Source: Ramlibacter montanisoli (GTDB lineage Bacteria; Pseudomonadota; Gammaproteobacteria; Burkholderiales; Burkholderiaceae_C). From it: DNA of 64,000 nucleotides. Positions 20,590 through 30,768 of this stretch are shown here, piece after piece (position 1 is the first letter of the stretch; every line of letters begins with the position of its first letter). The stretch covers positions 3,100,001 through 3,164,000 of the forward strand of contig NZ_JABFCS010000001.1 of NCBI RefSeq assembly GCF_013087525.1, in the 5' to 3' direction. A program made the translations under genes and the position numbers. Under the pieces are notes generated by a model that had not been told where the DNA came from, searched no databases, and was given only the letters and a program-made list of their open reading frames with translations.

Positions 20590-21573
20590 ATGCAGCACTC
20601 GCAGACCCACCTGCGCACCCGTCCGATCTCCGCCGGCCACCTGCGGGCCTTCGAGGCCGTGGCGCGGCACCTCAATTTCCGCGCGGCGGCCGAGGAGATG
20701 GCGCTGACGCAGTCCGCGGTCAGCCGCCAGATCCAGTCGCTGGAAGAAGAGGTGGGCGTGAGCCTGTTCCTGCGGCACACGCGGGCGGTGGAACTGACGA
20801 GCGCCGGCGCGCAGCTGCTGATGGCGGTGTCGCAGTCGCTGCCGCGCATCGACGGCGCCGTGCGCCAGATCCGCCAGAGCGCGGGACGCCGCTCGGTGTC
20901 GCTGACCACCTTCGCGTCCTTCGCCTCGATGTGGCTGATCCCGCGGCTGGAGCAGTTCCAGCGCGACCACCCGGACATCGACATCCGCATCGACGCCAGC
21001 GACAACACGCTGGACCTGGAGATCGCCGACGTCGACATGGCCTTGCGCTACGGGCCGATGGCCTCCATGCCGCCGCAGGCGATCCGCATGTTCGGCGAAC
21101 AGCTGACGCCGGTGGTGAGCCCCTGGCTGCTGAAGGCCGGCCAGGCGATCGCGAAGCCGGCCGACGTGGCGCAGTTCGCGCTGATCGAGGCGGGGGATGC
21201 GCACCAGACGCACCTGGAGTGGCTGACCTGGCGGCGCTGGTTCGACGAGCATGGCCTGTCCAAGCTGCAGCCCAAGCGCTGGCTCTATTTCAACTACGCC
21301 TACCAGATGGTGCAGGCGGCGCTGACCGGCCAGGGCGTCGTGCTGGCGCGCCTGCCGCTGGTGGCCGAGAGCCTGGCCAACGGCGACCTGATCGAACCCC
21401 TGCCGAAGCTGCGCATGGACTCGCCCATGGCCTACTGGCTCATCATCGGACCGCGCAGCCCGCAACGGCCGGAAATCCGCGACTTCTGCGAATGGCTGAT
21501 GGCGCAAAGCCGCATCACGCGGCAGACGATCGGGGAAGTGCCGGATCCGGACACGGTGGACGACATCGATTGA
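20590..21573 (+). CDS. LysR-family transcriptional regulator (GcvA-like), 327 aa
   Basis: Residues about 14-72 are the LysR winged HTH (LRAFEAVARHLNFRAAAEEM, LTQSAVSRQIQSLEEEVGV). The effector-binding domain follows with SVSLTTFASFASMWLIPRLE and ADVDMALRYG, typical of the GcvA-type subgroup. The start ATG gives MQHSQTHLRTRP. Its stop directly abuts the convergent cyclo-ligase gene. The divergent DUF2917 gene is the obvious candidate target. Confidence 0.9.
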   Translation: MQHSQTHLRTRPISAGHLRAFEAVARHLNFRAAAEEMALTQSAVSRQIQSLEEEVGVSLFLRHTRAVELTSAGAQLLMAVSQSLPRIDGAVRQIRQSAGRRSVSLTTFASFASMWLIPRLEQFQRDHPDIDIRIDASDNTLDLEIADVDMALRYGPMASMPPQAIRMFGEQLTPVVSPWLLKAGQAIAKPADVAQFALIEAGDAHQTHLEWLTWRRWFDEHGLSKLQPKRWLYFNYAYQMVQAALTGQGVVLARLPLVAESLANGDLIEPLPKLRMDSPMAYWLIIGPRSPQRPEIRDFCEWLMAQSRITRQTIGEVPDPDTVDDID

Positions 21574-22173
21574 CTAGTCGTCGTCGAGCGACATCGGCCA
21601 CACCACCCCCAGCTCGTTCAACACGGCATCCAGCGGCACGTCGTGCGCCTCCGGCTCCAGGTTGGGCAGGAAGCCCTGCGCGAAGCCCAGCCCGACGGTG
21701 TAGGGCTTGGGCTTCAGCTGAGCCAGCGTGCGGTCGTAGAAGCCCCCGCCGTAGCCCAGCCGGTAGCCGCCCACGCCGTAACCGACGCACGGCACGAACA
21801 GCAAGGTGGGCACCACCACCTCGGTGTCTTTCGGCTTCGGAATGCCGTAGGCGTCTTCTTCCATCGGGCATCCGGGGAACCATGCGTGGAACTTCAGTGT
21901 CTGATGAAGCTTGTCCACCACCGGCAGCCCGATGCGGCGCAATTGCGGTTCGTCCAGCAGTTCGCCGTCTTCCTTCCACCGGTGGAGCGCGGGCAGCGGA
22001 TCGAACTCGCCCTTGATCGGCCAGTACGCGCCGATGACGGTGTCGGTCCGCCCCACCAGCCAGATGCGCATCACCTGCTGCAATAAATCGCCGCGGCGTA
22101 GGCGGTCCGGCATCTTCAGGCGTTGTTCGATGAGCTGCTTGCGCAAGGCCCTTTTTTCTTCCGACCTGTCCAT
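21574..22173 (-). CDS. 5-formyltetrahydrofolate cyclo-ligase, 199 aa
   Basis: Converts 5-formyl-THF to 5,10-methenyl-THF with ATP. The N-terminal basic helix EEKRALRKQLIEQRLKM, the substrate loop, and the ATP-site sequence GYGVGGYRLGYGGGFYDRTL (GxGGGFYDR) are all present. Length is typical. Its start is only 9 bases from the divergent slt start, so the two promoters must overlap the opposite genes. Confidence 0.93.
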   Translation of the reverse strand: MDRSEEKRALRKQLIEQRLKMPDRLRRGDLLQQVMRIWLVGRTDTVIGAYWPIKGEFDPLPALHRWKEDGELLDEPQLRRIGLPVVDKLHQTLKFHAWFPGCPMEEDAYGIPKPKDTEVVVPTLLFVPCVGYGVGGYRLGYGGGFYDRTLAQLKPKPYTVGLGFAQGFLPNLEPEAHDVPLDAVLNELGVVWPMSLDDD

Positions 22174-22182
22174 AATTTCCCG

Positions 22183-24188
22183 ATGAAGTTGAGATCGATT
22201 CTGGCATCCCTGGCCGTCGTCCTCGTGGGCTGCGTGCAGGCGCAGCCGCCGAACCCGGCGCGCGACGACGTGATCCTGGAGATGCAGAAGGCCTTCCAGG
22301 GGGCAACAAGGCCCGGCTGGCCCAGCTGCTGCCCCTGGCGCAGGGCCACGCCCTGGAGCCCTGGGCCGCCTACTGGGAGCTGCGTTCCCGCATCGACACG
22401 GCCACCCCGCAGGAAATCCAGCAGTTCCTGGCCAAGTACCAGGGCACCTACCAGGAAGACCGGCTGCGCAACGACTGGCTGCTGATGCTGGGCCAGCGGC
22501 GCGACTGGGACACTTTCGCCCAGGAATACCCCAAGTTCCGCATGAGGGACGACCGCGAGGTGCGCTGCTACGGCCTGCTGGTGCAGGCCCTGCGCGACGG
22601 CAGCGCCGTCGCCGCCGTCTCGGACGAGGTGCGCCGCAACTGGCTGGCCCAGCGCGACGCCGACGACGGCTGCACGCTGGCCGCCGCCAGCCTGCTCGGC
22701 ACCCAGGGCCTGGCGCCGCACCGCCTCACGGCGGCCGACGCCTGGCGCAAGGCGCGCCAGTCGATCGAGGCCGGGCGCCCCCGCGCCGCCGCCGCGGCCC
22801 TGGAGATGATCAAGCCGGAAGCCGTGCCGCTGCTCAACGAGCTGAACGCCAGCCCGAGCCGCTTCCTCACCAGCAAGGTGTTCGCCGCCTCGCGCACCCG
22901 GCGCGAACTGGTGGGCCTGGCCCTGATCAAGATGGCGGCGAGCGACATCGAGAATGCCGCCGCGCAGCTGGAAGGCAAGTGGGGCCCGCAGCTGCATCCC
23001 GAGGAGCGCGACTGGATCTGGGGCGTGATCGGCCGGCAGGCCGCGCAGCGGCTGGTGCCCGACGCCAACGCCTACTTCTCCAAGGTGGAACGCGACAAGC
23101 ACCTCAACGACGAGCTGCTGGGCTGGAAGGTGCGCGCGGCGCTGCGGGCGCCCAAGGGCACCGACTGGCGCAACGTGCTGGAAGCGGTCAACGCCATGAG
23201 CGACGAGGCGAAGGCCGACTCCACCTGGGTGTACTGGAAGGCGCGCGCCCTGCTGGCCGGCAACCGGCCGACCGAGGGGCACCGCGCGGAGGCCGAAAAG
23301 CTGCTGCAGTCCATCGCCTCGCCCAAGGGCTTCTACGAGCAGCTGGCGCTGGAGGAACTGGGCCAGAAGATCACCGTTCCGGGCAAGCCCCTGCCGCTGA
23401 CGGACGAAGAAAGGAAGATGGCACGCCAGGAGCCGGGCCTGAACCGCGCCCTGTACGCGATCGCGCTCGGCCTGCGCGCCGAGGGCAACCGCGAGTGGAA
23501 CTACACCACCAACCTGCACCGCGCCGGCGGCTTCAACGACCGCGAGCTGCTGGCCGCCGCGCAGTTCGCCTGCGACCGCGAGGTGTGGGACCGCTGCATC
23601 AACACCAGCGAACGCACCAAGGCGGAGTTCGATTTCGAGCAGCGCTTCCCCACGCCCTTCCGCGAGTCGGTGGTGCGCCGCAGCCGCGAGATCGGGCTGG
23701 ACCCGGCCTACGTGTACGGCCTGATCCGGCAGGAAAGCCGCTTCGTGATGGACGCGCGCTCGCACGTGGGCGCCTCGGGCCTGATGCAGGTGATGCCCGC
23801 CACCGCCCGCTGGACGGCCAACAAGATCGGACTGAACGGCTTCAAGACCGAGCAGCTGCACGACCGCGACACCAACATCGCCATCGGCACCGGCTACCTG
23901 AAGCTGGTGCTGGACGATTTCGCGGGCTCCATGCCCATGGCCGCGGCCGCCTACAACGCGGGGCCGAGCCGGCCGCGCGCGTGGCGCAACGGGCCGGTGC
24001 TGGAAGGCGCGGCCTGGGCCGAGAACGTGCCCTTCCAGGAGACGCGGGACTACGTGAAGAAAGTGCTGGCCAACACCACTTTCTACGCCGCGATGCTCAC
24101 CGGCCAGCCGCAGTCGCTGAAGGCGCGGCTGGGCATGGTCGGCCCGCGCGAGGCCACCCTGCCCGCGCCGAACGGGGAGCTGCCCTGA
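22183..24188 (+). CDS. slt: Soluble lytic murein transglycosylase, one frameshift
   Basis: Periplasmic enzyme that cleaves the MurNAc-GlcNAc bond in peptidoglycan. A lipoprotein-type signal MKLRSILASLAVVLVGC is followed by the helical superhelix domain. The C-terminal SLT domain has the catalytic Glu in GLIRQESRFV, then GASGLMQVMPATARW and AAYNAGPSRPRAW. One G is missing in a G-run near 22302 (MQKAFQGGNKARLAQLLP restored). Corrected length is about 668 aa. The MgtC-like gene follows after 4 bases. Confidence 0.92.
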
Positions 24189-24192
24189 GCCG

Positions 24193-24696
24193 ATGACCGC
24201 CTGGGAGACCATCCAGCAGACCATCGTCGAGGAGTTCTCCGACCTCGGGGACGTCGGACAAGTGACGCAGCTGGTGGTGCGGCTGCTGCTGGCGGCCCTG
24301 CTCGGGGGCATGCTGGGGCTCCAGCGTGAACGCCAGGGCAAGCCGGCCGGCATCCGCACGCACATGCTGGTGGCCGCGAGTTCGGCCTTGATCGTGCTCG
24401 TTCCGCTGCAGGCCGGGATGTCGGAGGAGGCGGTCAGCCGGGTGGTGCAGGGCCTGCTGGCCGGCGTGGGCTTCGTCTGCGCCGGCGCCATCCTCAAGCT
24501 GGAACGGGAAGAACAGGTGCACGGCCTCACCACCGCCGCCGGCGTGTGGATGACGGCGGCCATCGGCATCGCCTGCGGCATGGGCCGGGACCTGACCGCG
24601 GCGCTCAGCACGCTGCTGGTGCTGGGCATCCTGGCGCTGGAAGCGCCGATCCGGCGGCTGGGCATCAAGGGCAAGGGCGCGCCGGACGGCGAGTGA
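24193..24696 (+). CDS. MgtC/SapB family membrane protein, 167 aa
   Basis: Four to five hydrophobic segments with the family signature LLGGMLGLQRERQGKPAGIR and THMLVAASSALIVLVP. MgtC relatives modulate acid or Mg-limitation responses, but this short form lacks the C-terminal regulatory domain of Salmonella MgtC. It starts 4 bases after slt and is probably co-transcribed. Confidence 0.88.
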   Translation: MTAWETIQQTIVEEFSDLGDVGQVTQLVVRLLLAALLGGMLGLQRERQGKPAGIRTHMLVAASSALIVLVPLQAGMSEEAVSRVVQGLLAGVGFVCAGAILKLEREEQVHGLTTAAGVWMTAAIGIACGMGRDLTAALSTLLVLGILALEAPIRRLGIKGKGAPDGE

Positions 24697-24778
24697 GTCA
24701 TCAATCCCGCCGTGTTTTTGCATCAATGGCGGCGGGCGGGCCGCTAGCATCGCGTAGTTTTCAGCAACGGAGGCGGCG

Positions 24779-25474
24779 ATGCTCACGCTCTACATCGGCA
24801 ACAAGAACTACTCGTCCTGGTCCATGCGCCCCTGGGTGCTGATGAAGCAGGCGGACATTCCTTTCACCGAGGAGAAGGTGCGCTTCGACGCCTTCGACGC
24901 GGGCCCGGAGACCAACTTCAAGCGCACGGTGCTCAAGGTCAACCCTGCGGGCCGCGTGCCGGTGCTGGTGGACGACGGCCTGTGCATCTGGGACACGCTG
25001 GCCATCGCCGAATACCTGGCGGAGAAATTCCCGGAGGGCCACCTGTGGCCGCGCGACGTGCAGGCGCGCGCGCGGGCGCGCAGCGTGTGCGCCGAGATGC
25101 ACTCCGGCTTCACCGCGCTGCGCACGCATTGCCCGATGAACATCGAGGCCTCGCTGCCGCAGGCCGGCGCGCTGGCCTGGCGCGACCACCCGGCCGTGCG
25201 CGCCGACGTGCAGCGCCTGGTCGCGATGTGGAGCGAGCTGCTGCAGCAGCAGCACAAGGGACCGATGCTGTTCGGCGAGTTCAGCATCGCCGACGCTTTC
25301 TTCGCACCCGTGTGCATGCGCCTGCGCACCTACCAGCTGCCGGTCCCGGGCGTCGTGACCGACTACATCCGGCGCGTCTGCGCCCTGCCGGGCGTGAAGG
25401 CCTGGGTGGACGACGCACTGGCGGAACAGGACTTCCTGGACTTCGAGGAGCCGTACCGGACGGGGAGGGGCTAG
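24779..25474 (+). CDS. Glutathione S-transferase family protein, 231 aa
   Basis: A thioredoxin-like N-terminal domain (MLTLYIGNKNYSSWSMRPWV, with cis-Pro in GRVPVLVDDG and the glutathione site around DTLAIAEYLAE) is followed by an all-helical C-terminal domain. The catalytic residue is probably Ser (YSSWS), as in zeta/theta-like classes. The Asn-capping motif FSIADAFFAPV is present. The CCA-adding gene follows after 9 bases. Confidence 0.9.
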   Translation: MLTLYIGNKNYSSWSMRPWVLMKQADIPFTEEKVRFDAFDAGPETNFKRTVLKVNPAGRVPVLVDDGLCIWDTLAIAEYLAEKFPEGHLWPRDVQARARARSVCAEMHSGFTALRTHCPMNIEASLPQAGALAWRDHPAVRADVQRLVAMWSELLQQQHKGPMLFGEFSIADAFFAPVCMRLRTYQLPVPGVVTDYIRRVCALPGVKAWVDDALAEQDFLDFEEPYRTGRG

Positions 25475-25483
25475 ACTGCCCCC

Positions 25484-26727
25484 ATGCGAACTTTCCGGGT
25501 CGGCGGCGCGGTGCGGGATGCCTTGCTCGGGCTGCCGGTGAACGACGAGGACTGGGTGGTGGTGGGCGCCACGCCCGACGACATGATCCTCTCCGGCTTC
25601 CTGCCGGTGGGCAAGGACTTCCCGGTCTTCCTGCACCCCGACACGCGCGAGGAATATGCGCTGGCGCGCACCGAGCGCAAGAGCGGCCGCGGCTACCACG
25701 GCTTCACCTTCCACACCTCGCCCGACGTCACGCTGGAGGAGGACCTCGCGCGGCGCGACCTCACCATCAACGCGATCGCGCAGGCGGAGGACGGCGCGCT
25801 GATCGACCCTTTCGGCGGCCAGCAGGACCTGCGGCGCAAGGTGCTGCGCCACGTGACCGCGGCCTTTCGCGAGGACCCGGTGCGCATCCTGCGCGTCGCG
25901 CGCTTCGCCGCCCGCTTCCACGAATTCACGGTCGCGCCGGAAACGCTGGAGCTGATGCGCGAGATGGTGCGCGAGGGCGAGGCCGACCACCTGGTGCCGG
26001 AACGCGTCTGGCAGGAGCTGGCGCGCGGCCTCATGGAGGCGCGGCCCTCGCGCATGTTCGAGGTGCTGCGCGAGTGCGGCGCGCTCGCGCGCATCCTGCC
26101 CGAGGTCGATCGCCTGTGGGGCGTGCCGCAGCGCGCGGACTACCACCCGGAGGTGGACACCGGCGTGCACAACATGATGGTGCTGGACATGAGCGCGCGC
26201 CTGGACGCGCCGCTGCCGGTGCGCTTCGCCTGCCTCACGCACGACCTGGGCAAGGGCACGACTCCGCCCGAGGTGCTGCCCAGGCACATCGGCCACGAGC
26301 AGCGCAGCGCCGACCTGCTCAAGAAGCTGTGCAACCGGCTGCGCGTGCCCAACGAATGCCGCGAACTGGCCGACGTGGTCGCGCGCGAACACGGCAACAT
26401 CCACCGCAGCCAGGAGTTCGGCGCCGCCGCCGTCGTGCGGCTGCTGGAACGCTGCGACGCCTTCCGCAAGCCCGAGCGCTCGGCCAGGTGCTGCTGGCCT
26501 GTGAATGCGACGCGCGCGGGCGCCTGGGGATGGAGGAGCAGCCTTATCCGCAGCGCGACCGGCTGCTGTCAGCACTGGCCGCGGCACGGGCCGTCGACAC
26601 GGCGGTGGTCGCGGCGCAGGCGCGCGACGAAGGCCTGCTGGGTGACGCGATCGGTGATCGCATCCACCACGCGCGCACCCACGCGGTGCAGCACGCGCTT
26701 CAGACCAGCAAGGCCAGCGCGGCGTAG
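25484..26727 (+). CDS. cca: CCA-adding tRNA nucleotidyltransferase (multifunctional, HD domain), one frameshift
   Basis: Adds or repairs the CCA end of tRNAs. The N-terminus ([20 protein letters not shown]) and EDWVVVG give the nucleotidyltransferase site; [10 protein letters not shown] is the second motif. An HD-type phosphohydrolase region follows ([10 protein letters not shown]). One base (a T) is missing near 26479; the tail then reads [17 protein letters not shown]. Corrected length is about 414 aa, as expected for the three-domain bacterial enzyme. The last 28 bases overlap the convergent ROK gene. Confidence 0.92.
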
Positions 26728-27626
26728 TCGCCGACGCGGTCGCCCAGGCCGGCGGGCACCAGCTCGCAGCCATCGGTGAGCGCGGGCAGCTTGCCCCGCA
26801 GCTGCGCCTGCAGCAGCGGCAGCAGGTGCTCCTTGTTGTTGGTGAACACGCTGCCGCCCAGGCTGATGCGCTGCAGGTCCAGCACCACGGTGATGTTGTA
26901 CAGGGCACGGCCCATGATGCGGCACAGCTCGTCCACCTTGGCGATCGCCGCGGCGTCGCCGCCGCGCGCGTGCTGCATCAGCGTGGCGGCGTCGGCGCCG
27001 AAGCGGCGCGCCACCGCGTTGCCGGCCACCAGCGCCTCCAGGTCGCCGATGTTGCCGCAGCCGCACAGCGCATCCTCGTTGTCGCTCACGAACATGTGGC
27101 CGCCGTGGCCCGCGTTGCCGTTCTTGCCGCGCAGCACGCGACCGTCCACGCACAGGCCCATGCCGACGCCGGTGCTCCAGGTGACGTAGGCGCAGTGCTC
27201 GAAGCCCTGCAGCGCGCCCCAGCGGCGCTCGGCCTCCAGCGCGCCTATGCAGTCGTTCTCCACCCGCACGCCTTCGGTGAAGCGGCGGCGCAGCGGCGCT
27301 TCCAGCGGCGCCGTCATCCAGTCGTTGGGCAGGCCGCGCGCCGGGCCGGCCAGGCCGCCGCAGATGTTGGGGCTGGCCAGTTCCACCAGGCCCGCGACCA
27401 GCACGAAGGGGCCGGCGGAGGACACGCCGGCGCGCTGCACGCGCGAGGGATCGATGCCCGCCTCGCCGCAGGCTTCGTCCACCATGCGGATCACCTGCCG
27501 CGCCAGCGCGTCGTTGCTGCCGGTCTTGGCGGTCGGTTCGCTGCGCCTGGCGAGGAGGTCCAGGCCGGCGCCCGTGTTCAGGCTGACCGCCACCTTGGTG
27601 CCGCCGATGTCGATGCAGGCTTTCAT
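26700..27626 (-). CDS. ROK-family sugar kinase, 308 aa
   Basis: An N-terminal phosphate-binding motif ([13 protein letters not shown]), the catalytic region [17 protein letters not shown] and the zinc-type motif [20 protein letters not shown] are visible. ROK kinases act on glucose, GlcNAc or similar sugars; the specificity cannot be fixed. It is the last gene of an apparent operon with DUF2905 (4-base gap) and MidA. Confidence 0.87.
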   Translation of the reverse strand: MKACIDIGGTKVAVSLNTGAGLDLLARRSEPTAKTGSNDALARQVIRMVDEACGEAGIDPSRVQRAGVSSAGPFVLVAGLVELASPNICGGLAGPARGLPNDWMTAPLEAPLRRRFTEGVRVENDCIGALEAERRWGALQGFEHCAYVTWSTGVGMGLCVDGRVLRGKNGNAGHGGHMFVSDNEDALCGCGNIGDLEALVAGNAVARRFGADAATLMQHARGGDAAAIAKVDELCRIMGRALYNITVVLDLQRISLGGSVFTNNKEHLLPLLQAQLRGKLPALTDGCELVPAGLGDRVGDYAALALLV

Positions 27627-27630
27627 GGCT

Positions 27631-27825
27631 TCAGAGGTACTTGGCGATCACCGCCGCCAGCATGCTCAGGAGGATGGTGGAGGTGAGCGGGATGAACATC
27701 TCGCGGCCGAACAGCTTGAAGCGGAAGTCGCCAGGCAGCTTGCCGAAGCCCAGCTTCTGCAGGGCGGGCGTGAACCAGCTGATCAGCACCAGCGCGAGGA
27801 AGACGACGATGATCCAGCGAATCAT
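27631..27825 (-). CDS. DUF2905 small membrane protein, 64 aa
   Basis: Two hydrophobic helices flank the family core LGFGKLPGDFRFKLFGREMF. It is a small inner-membrane protein of unknown role, widespread in proteobacteria. It lies between MidA and the ROK kinase on the minus strand. Confidence 0.88.
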   Translation of the reverse strand: MIRWIIVVFLALVLISWFTPALQKLGFGKLPGDFRFKLFGREMFIPLTSTILLSMLAAVIAKYL

Positions 27826-27850
27826 GGGTGCTGCCAGTGTGCCTGCATTC

Positions 27851-28948
27851 TCAGAGGGCGTGGGTGCGGTCGCCGTGGCGGAAGCCGATCGCGTGCCAGA
27901 ACGGCCCGCGCTGGAAGGCGATCACCTTGAACAGCTCGCCCATCTCGTGCTCCGCCACCAGCCGCTGCGCAGCCACCTGCTCCTGGATGGACACCGCCTC
28001 CATGCGCTCGCCGATGCCGCAGTTGACGAGGAAGCGGCCCTGCGTCGCGTAACCCAGCGTCGGCAGGCCGGCCTCCTGCGCAGCCAGCGCGATGCCGGTG
28101 AAGTTGACGTGCGAGGTGATGTCCTTCTCGCCCGGCGTCTCCAGCGGGTCCGGGTCCGCCATGTGCCCGCGATGGCACATCAGCGTGCCCATGTGGCGCT
28201 GGGGGTGGTAGTACTCGGCCTCCGGGAAGCCGTAGTCGATGAAGAGGGCGGCACCCGCCGTCAGGCGTTCCGCCAGCGTGCGCATGAAGGCTTCGGCCTG
28301 GTGGTGGATCTCGGTGAAGTAGTCGTGCGTGCCGGAAGGCTCCACCGGCGGCCGCAGGTGCGTGAGCACGTCCGACCAGGCCAGCTGCCCGTCGCGCAGC
28401 GTGAGGCCGCGCTCGTGCCACACCATGTTCGTGCGCACCAGCAGCTTCACCGGCATGGCATCGAGCACCTCGTTGCCCACCACCACCCCCGCCATGTGTT
28501 CCGGCAGTTCGCTCACCCAGTGCACGCGGCCGGCGAAGGCGGCCAGCGCCTGCTGCTGGCGCTCGCGCAGGGTCGCCGAGAGTTCAACGATGGTGTAGCG
28601 CTGCACCTGCGTGTCGTCCAGCGCCTGCAGCAGCTCGCGCGCCAGCGCGCCCGAGCCGGCGCCGAACTCCCAGACCTCGTGGGTGCCGGTGTGCTGCAGC
28701 GCCTCGGCCACCTGGGTCGCCAGGCACTGGCCGAACAGCCGGCTCATCTCGGGGGCGGTAGTGAAATCGCTGCCGCCGCCCGGCATGGTGCCGAACTTGC
28801 GCGAGGTGTTGGCGTAGTAGCCCAGGCCCGGGGCGTACAGGGCCAGCGCCATGAAGCGGTCGAACGGCAGCCAGCCGCCCGACCGGGCGACCTGTTCTGC
28901 GATCAGTTTCTGCAGCGCGCTCGTTACACTGGGTGCATGTGGTTCCAC
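27851..28948 (-). CDS. SAM-dependent methyltransferase, MidA/NDUFAF7 family, 365 aa
   Basis: Class I methyltransferase with the SAM motif WEFGAGSGALARELLQAL and the family phrase NEVLDAMPVKLLVR. The mitochondrial homologue methylates an arginine of complex I; the bacterial substrate is less certain. The N-terminal PFDRFMALALYAPGLGYYAN is characteristic. The start is taken as the GTG at 28948, 17 bases from the divergent SDR gene; the first 10 residues are uncertain. Confidence 0.88.
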   Translation of the reverse strand: MEPHAPSVTSALQKLIAEQVARSGGWLPFDRFMALALYAPGLGYYANTSRKFGTMPGGGSDFTTAPEMSRLFGQCLATQVAEALQHTGTHEVWEFGAGSGALARELLQALDDTQVQRYTIVELSATLRERQQQALAAFAGRVHWVSELPEHMAGVVVGNEVLDAMPVKLLVRTNMVWHERGLTLRDGQLAWSDVLTHLRPPVEPSGTHDYFTEIHHQAEAFMRTLAERLTAGAALFIDYGFPEAEYYHPQRHMGTLMCHRGHMADPDPLETPGEKDITSHVNFTGIALAAQEAGLPTLGYATQGRFLVNCGIGERMEAVSIQEQVAAQRLVAEHEMGELFKVIAFQRGPFWHAIGFRHGDRTHAL

Positions 28949-28965
28949 CCGCCGATTGTCCGCCA

Positions 28966-29727
28966 ATGAGCAGCGCCGCAGGCCGCACCGTGCTGGTGAC
29001 CGGCGCCGCCCGGCGGCTGGGCCGCAGCATCGCGCTGGACCTGGCCGCGGCCGGCTGGCAGGTCGCGGTGCATTACCGCAGCTCCGCGCCCGAGGCCCAG
29101 CAGACGGCGGCCGAGTGCAGCAAGCACGCACCGGCCCAGGCCTTCGAGGCCGACCTGGCCGTCGACGCGCAGGTGCAGGGGCTGCTGCCGCGCGTGATCC
29201 AGCGCTTCGGCACGCTCGATGCGGTGGTGAACAACGCCTCGCGCTTCGAGCACGACGATGCGCAGACCTTCACGGCGGCCTCGCTGGCGGCGCACGTCGC
29301 GTCCAACACCGCGGCGCCCATCCTGCTCGCGCAGGCGCTGCACGCGCACCTGAAGGGGCGCGGCGCCAGCGGCTGCATGGTCAACCTGCTCGACCAGAAG
29401 CTGTGGAACCCGAACCCCGATTTCCTGAGCTACACGCTGTCGAAGGCTGCACTGGAAGCGGCCACCACCCTGCTCGCCCAGGCGCTGGCGCCGCAGCTGC
29501 GGGTGGTGGGCGTCGCGCCCGGCCTGACCCTCACCAGCCACATGCTTTCGCAGGAGAAGTTCGAGCAGCTGCACAAGCTGTCGCCGCTCGGGCGCTCCTC
29601 GACGCCGGAGGACGTGGCGCATGCGGTGCGCTTCGCGCTGGAAAACGCGGCCATCACCGGCACCACGCTGCTGGTGGACGGCGGCCAGCACCTGATGAAG
29701 TTCGACCGCGATTTCTCGCTGATGTGA
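28966..29727 (+). CDS. SDR oxidoreductase, pteridine/dihydromonapterin reductase-like, 253 aa
   Basis: A Rossmann motif of the pteridine-reductase type (TGAARRLGRSIA, Arg in place of the usual Gly), NNAS, and the catalytic YTLSK are present. Reduction of dihydropterins is inferred from this motif and from folB following one base after the stop. The start is MSSAAGRTVLVTG; an in-frame ATG 33 bases upstream is possible but adds non-conserved residues. Confidence 0.85.
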   Translation: MSSAAGRTVLVTGAARRLGRSIALDLAAAGWQVAVHYRSSAPEAQQTAAECSKHAPAQAFEADLAVDAQVQGLLPRVIQRFGTLDAVVNNASRFEHDDAQTFTAASLAAHVASNTAAPILLAQALHAHLKGRGASGCMVNLLDQKLWNPNPDFLSYTLSKAALEAATTLLAQALAPQLRVVGVAPGLTLTSHMLSQEKFEQLHKLSPLGRSSTPEDVAHAVRFALENAAITGTTLLVDGGQHLMKFDRDFSLM

Positions 29728-29728
29728 C

Positions 29729-30096
29729 ATGAGCAAGGCCGGCACCCAGATCCTCACCCTCGAAGGCCTGCGCTTCGACGCCAACCTCGGCATCCTCGAC
29801 CACGAGAAGAGCGCGCCGCAGCCGATCCTGGTCGACGCCGAACTGAACCTCGGCACGCAGCCGCTGATGCCCAGCGACGACGACATCACGCACGTGCTGG
29901 ACTACCGCAAGGTGCGCCGCATCATCATCGACGAGTGCACGGCGGTGCACGTGAACCTGCTCGAGACCCTGATCGGCAGCTCGCGCACCGCCTGATGCAG
30001 TTGCCCGGCGTGCTGGGCGTGCGCGTGCGGATCGTGAAGCTGGAGATCTTCGAGGACTGCGAAGTCGCGATCCGGGTGGAAACGGGTCAGTGGTAG
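29729..30096 (+). CDS. folB: Dihydroneopterin aldolase, one frameshift
   Basis: Cleaves dihydroneopterin in folate synthesis. The start region TLEGLRFDANLGILDHEK and the central DDDITHVLDYRKVRRIIID are typical. One A is missing near 29973; with it the protein reads LLETLIGKLAHRLMQLPGV and ends IFEDCEVAIRVETGQW. Corrected length is about 122 aa. The gene is coupled to the SDR gene (1-base spacing). Confidence 0.9.
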
Positions 30097-30301
30097 AGGC
30101 TCCTTGATGCAACCGTGTCAACCGCACACGGTCGCGCTACGCGCATCCAGATGATGTGACGGTGCTCGCGGCAACTGCAACAAACGCGCGCAAGACGTCG
30201 CGATGAAGCGGTTGCGACAACGCCCGCTTACGAGCAGCGCCTCATGCCGCGGTACACAGGCGGTCCCTGCAACAACCACCCAGTGGATCAAGGACCATCG
30301 C

Positions 30302-30661
30302 TTGAAGAAAACCACCATCGCCTTCACCGCCGCCCTCGTGGCGGCTTCCGCTTCCTTCGCCCAGGTCGACCTGGGCGCCGGCGCCAAGGCAGGCACCGGC
30401 GCCACGGTGACGCTGCCCGCGCCCGCCACCGACAAGGCTTCGGCGAGCACGGGCGTCGGCACGGGCGCCAGCGTCCAACTGCCCGCCCCCGCGGCGGAGA
30501 ACGGCGCGAAGACCGAAGCGGGCGTCAAGACCGATGCCGCGGCCGAAACGAAGAAGGCCCCCGACGGCAAGGCCCAGGCCGGCAAGGCCAGGAAGAAGTC
30601 GACCACCGAGCTGGGCGCGGGCGCTGCCGGCAGTGCCGGTGGCAGCACTTCCGTGAAGTAA
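30302..30661 (+). CDS. Small exported Ala/Gly/Lys-rich protein, 119 aa
   Basis: A TTG start with AAGGA seven bases upstream gives MKKTTIAFTAALVAASASFA, a clear signal peptide. The mature part has two near-repeats (GAKAGTGATVTLPAPATDK and GTGASVQLPAPAAENGAK) and a basic Ala/Lys tail. It is probably a disordered periplasmic protein of unknown role. The 205 bases before it hold no gene that I can see. Confidence 0.6.
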   Translation: MKKTTIAFTAALVAASASFAQVDLGAGAKAGTGATVTLPAPATDKASASTGVGTGASVQLPAPAAENGAKTEAGVKTDAAAETKKAPDGKAQAGKARKKSTTELGAGAAGSAGGSTSVK

Positions 30662-30715
30662 GCGTCCCCGGACGCGGGGATCCGGTGGCTGCGCAAGCCC
30701 CGGGTCCCCCTTGGC

Positions 30716-30732
30716 GTTAAGAAAACGCTAAG
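30716..30732. promoter_or_regulatory. PmrA/QseB-like direct repeat upstream of the cytochrome operon
   Basis: GTTAAG-N5-GCTAAG, two imperfect copies of a hexamer spaced by five bases, lies 37 bases before the start of the DUF1924 gene. This is the arrangement of PmrA/QseB-type response regulator boxes. The operon itself ends in such a response regulator and its sensor, so autoregulation is likely. Confidence 0.5.
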
Positions 30733-30768
30733 CGCATCCCTGAATCATTGGCACCCAAGGAGTTGCCA

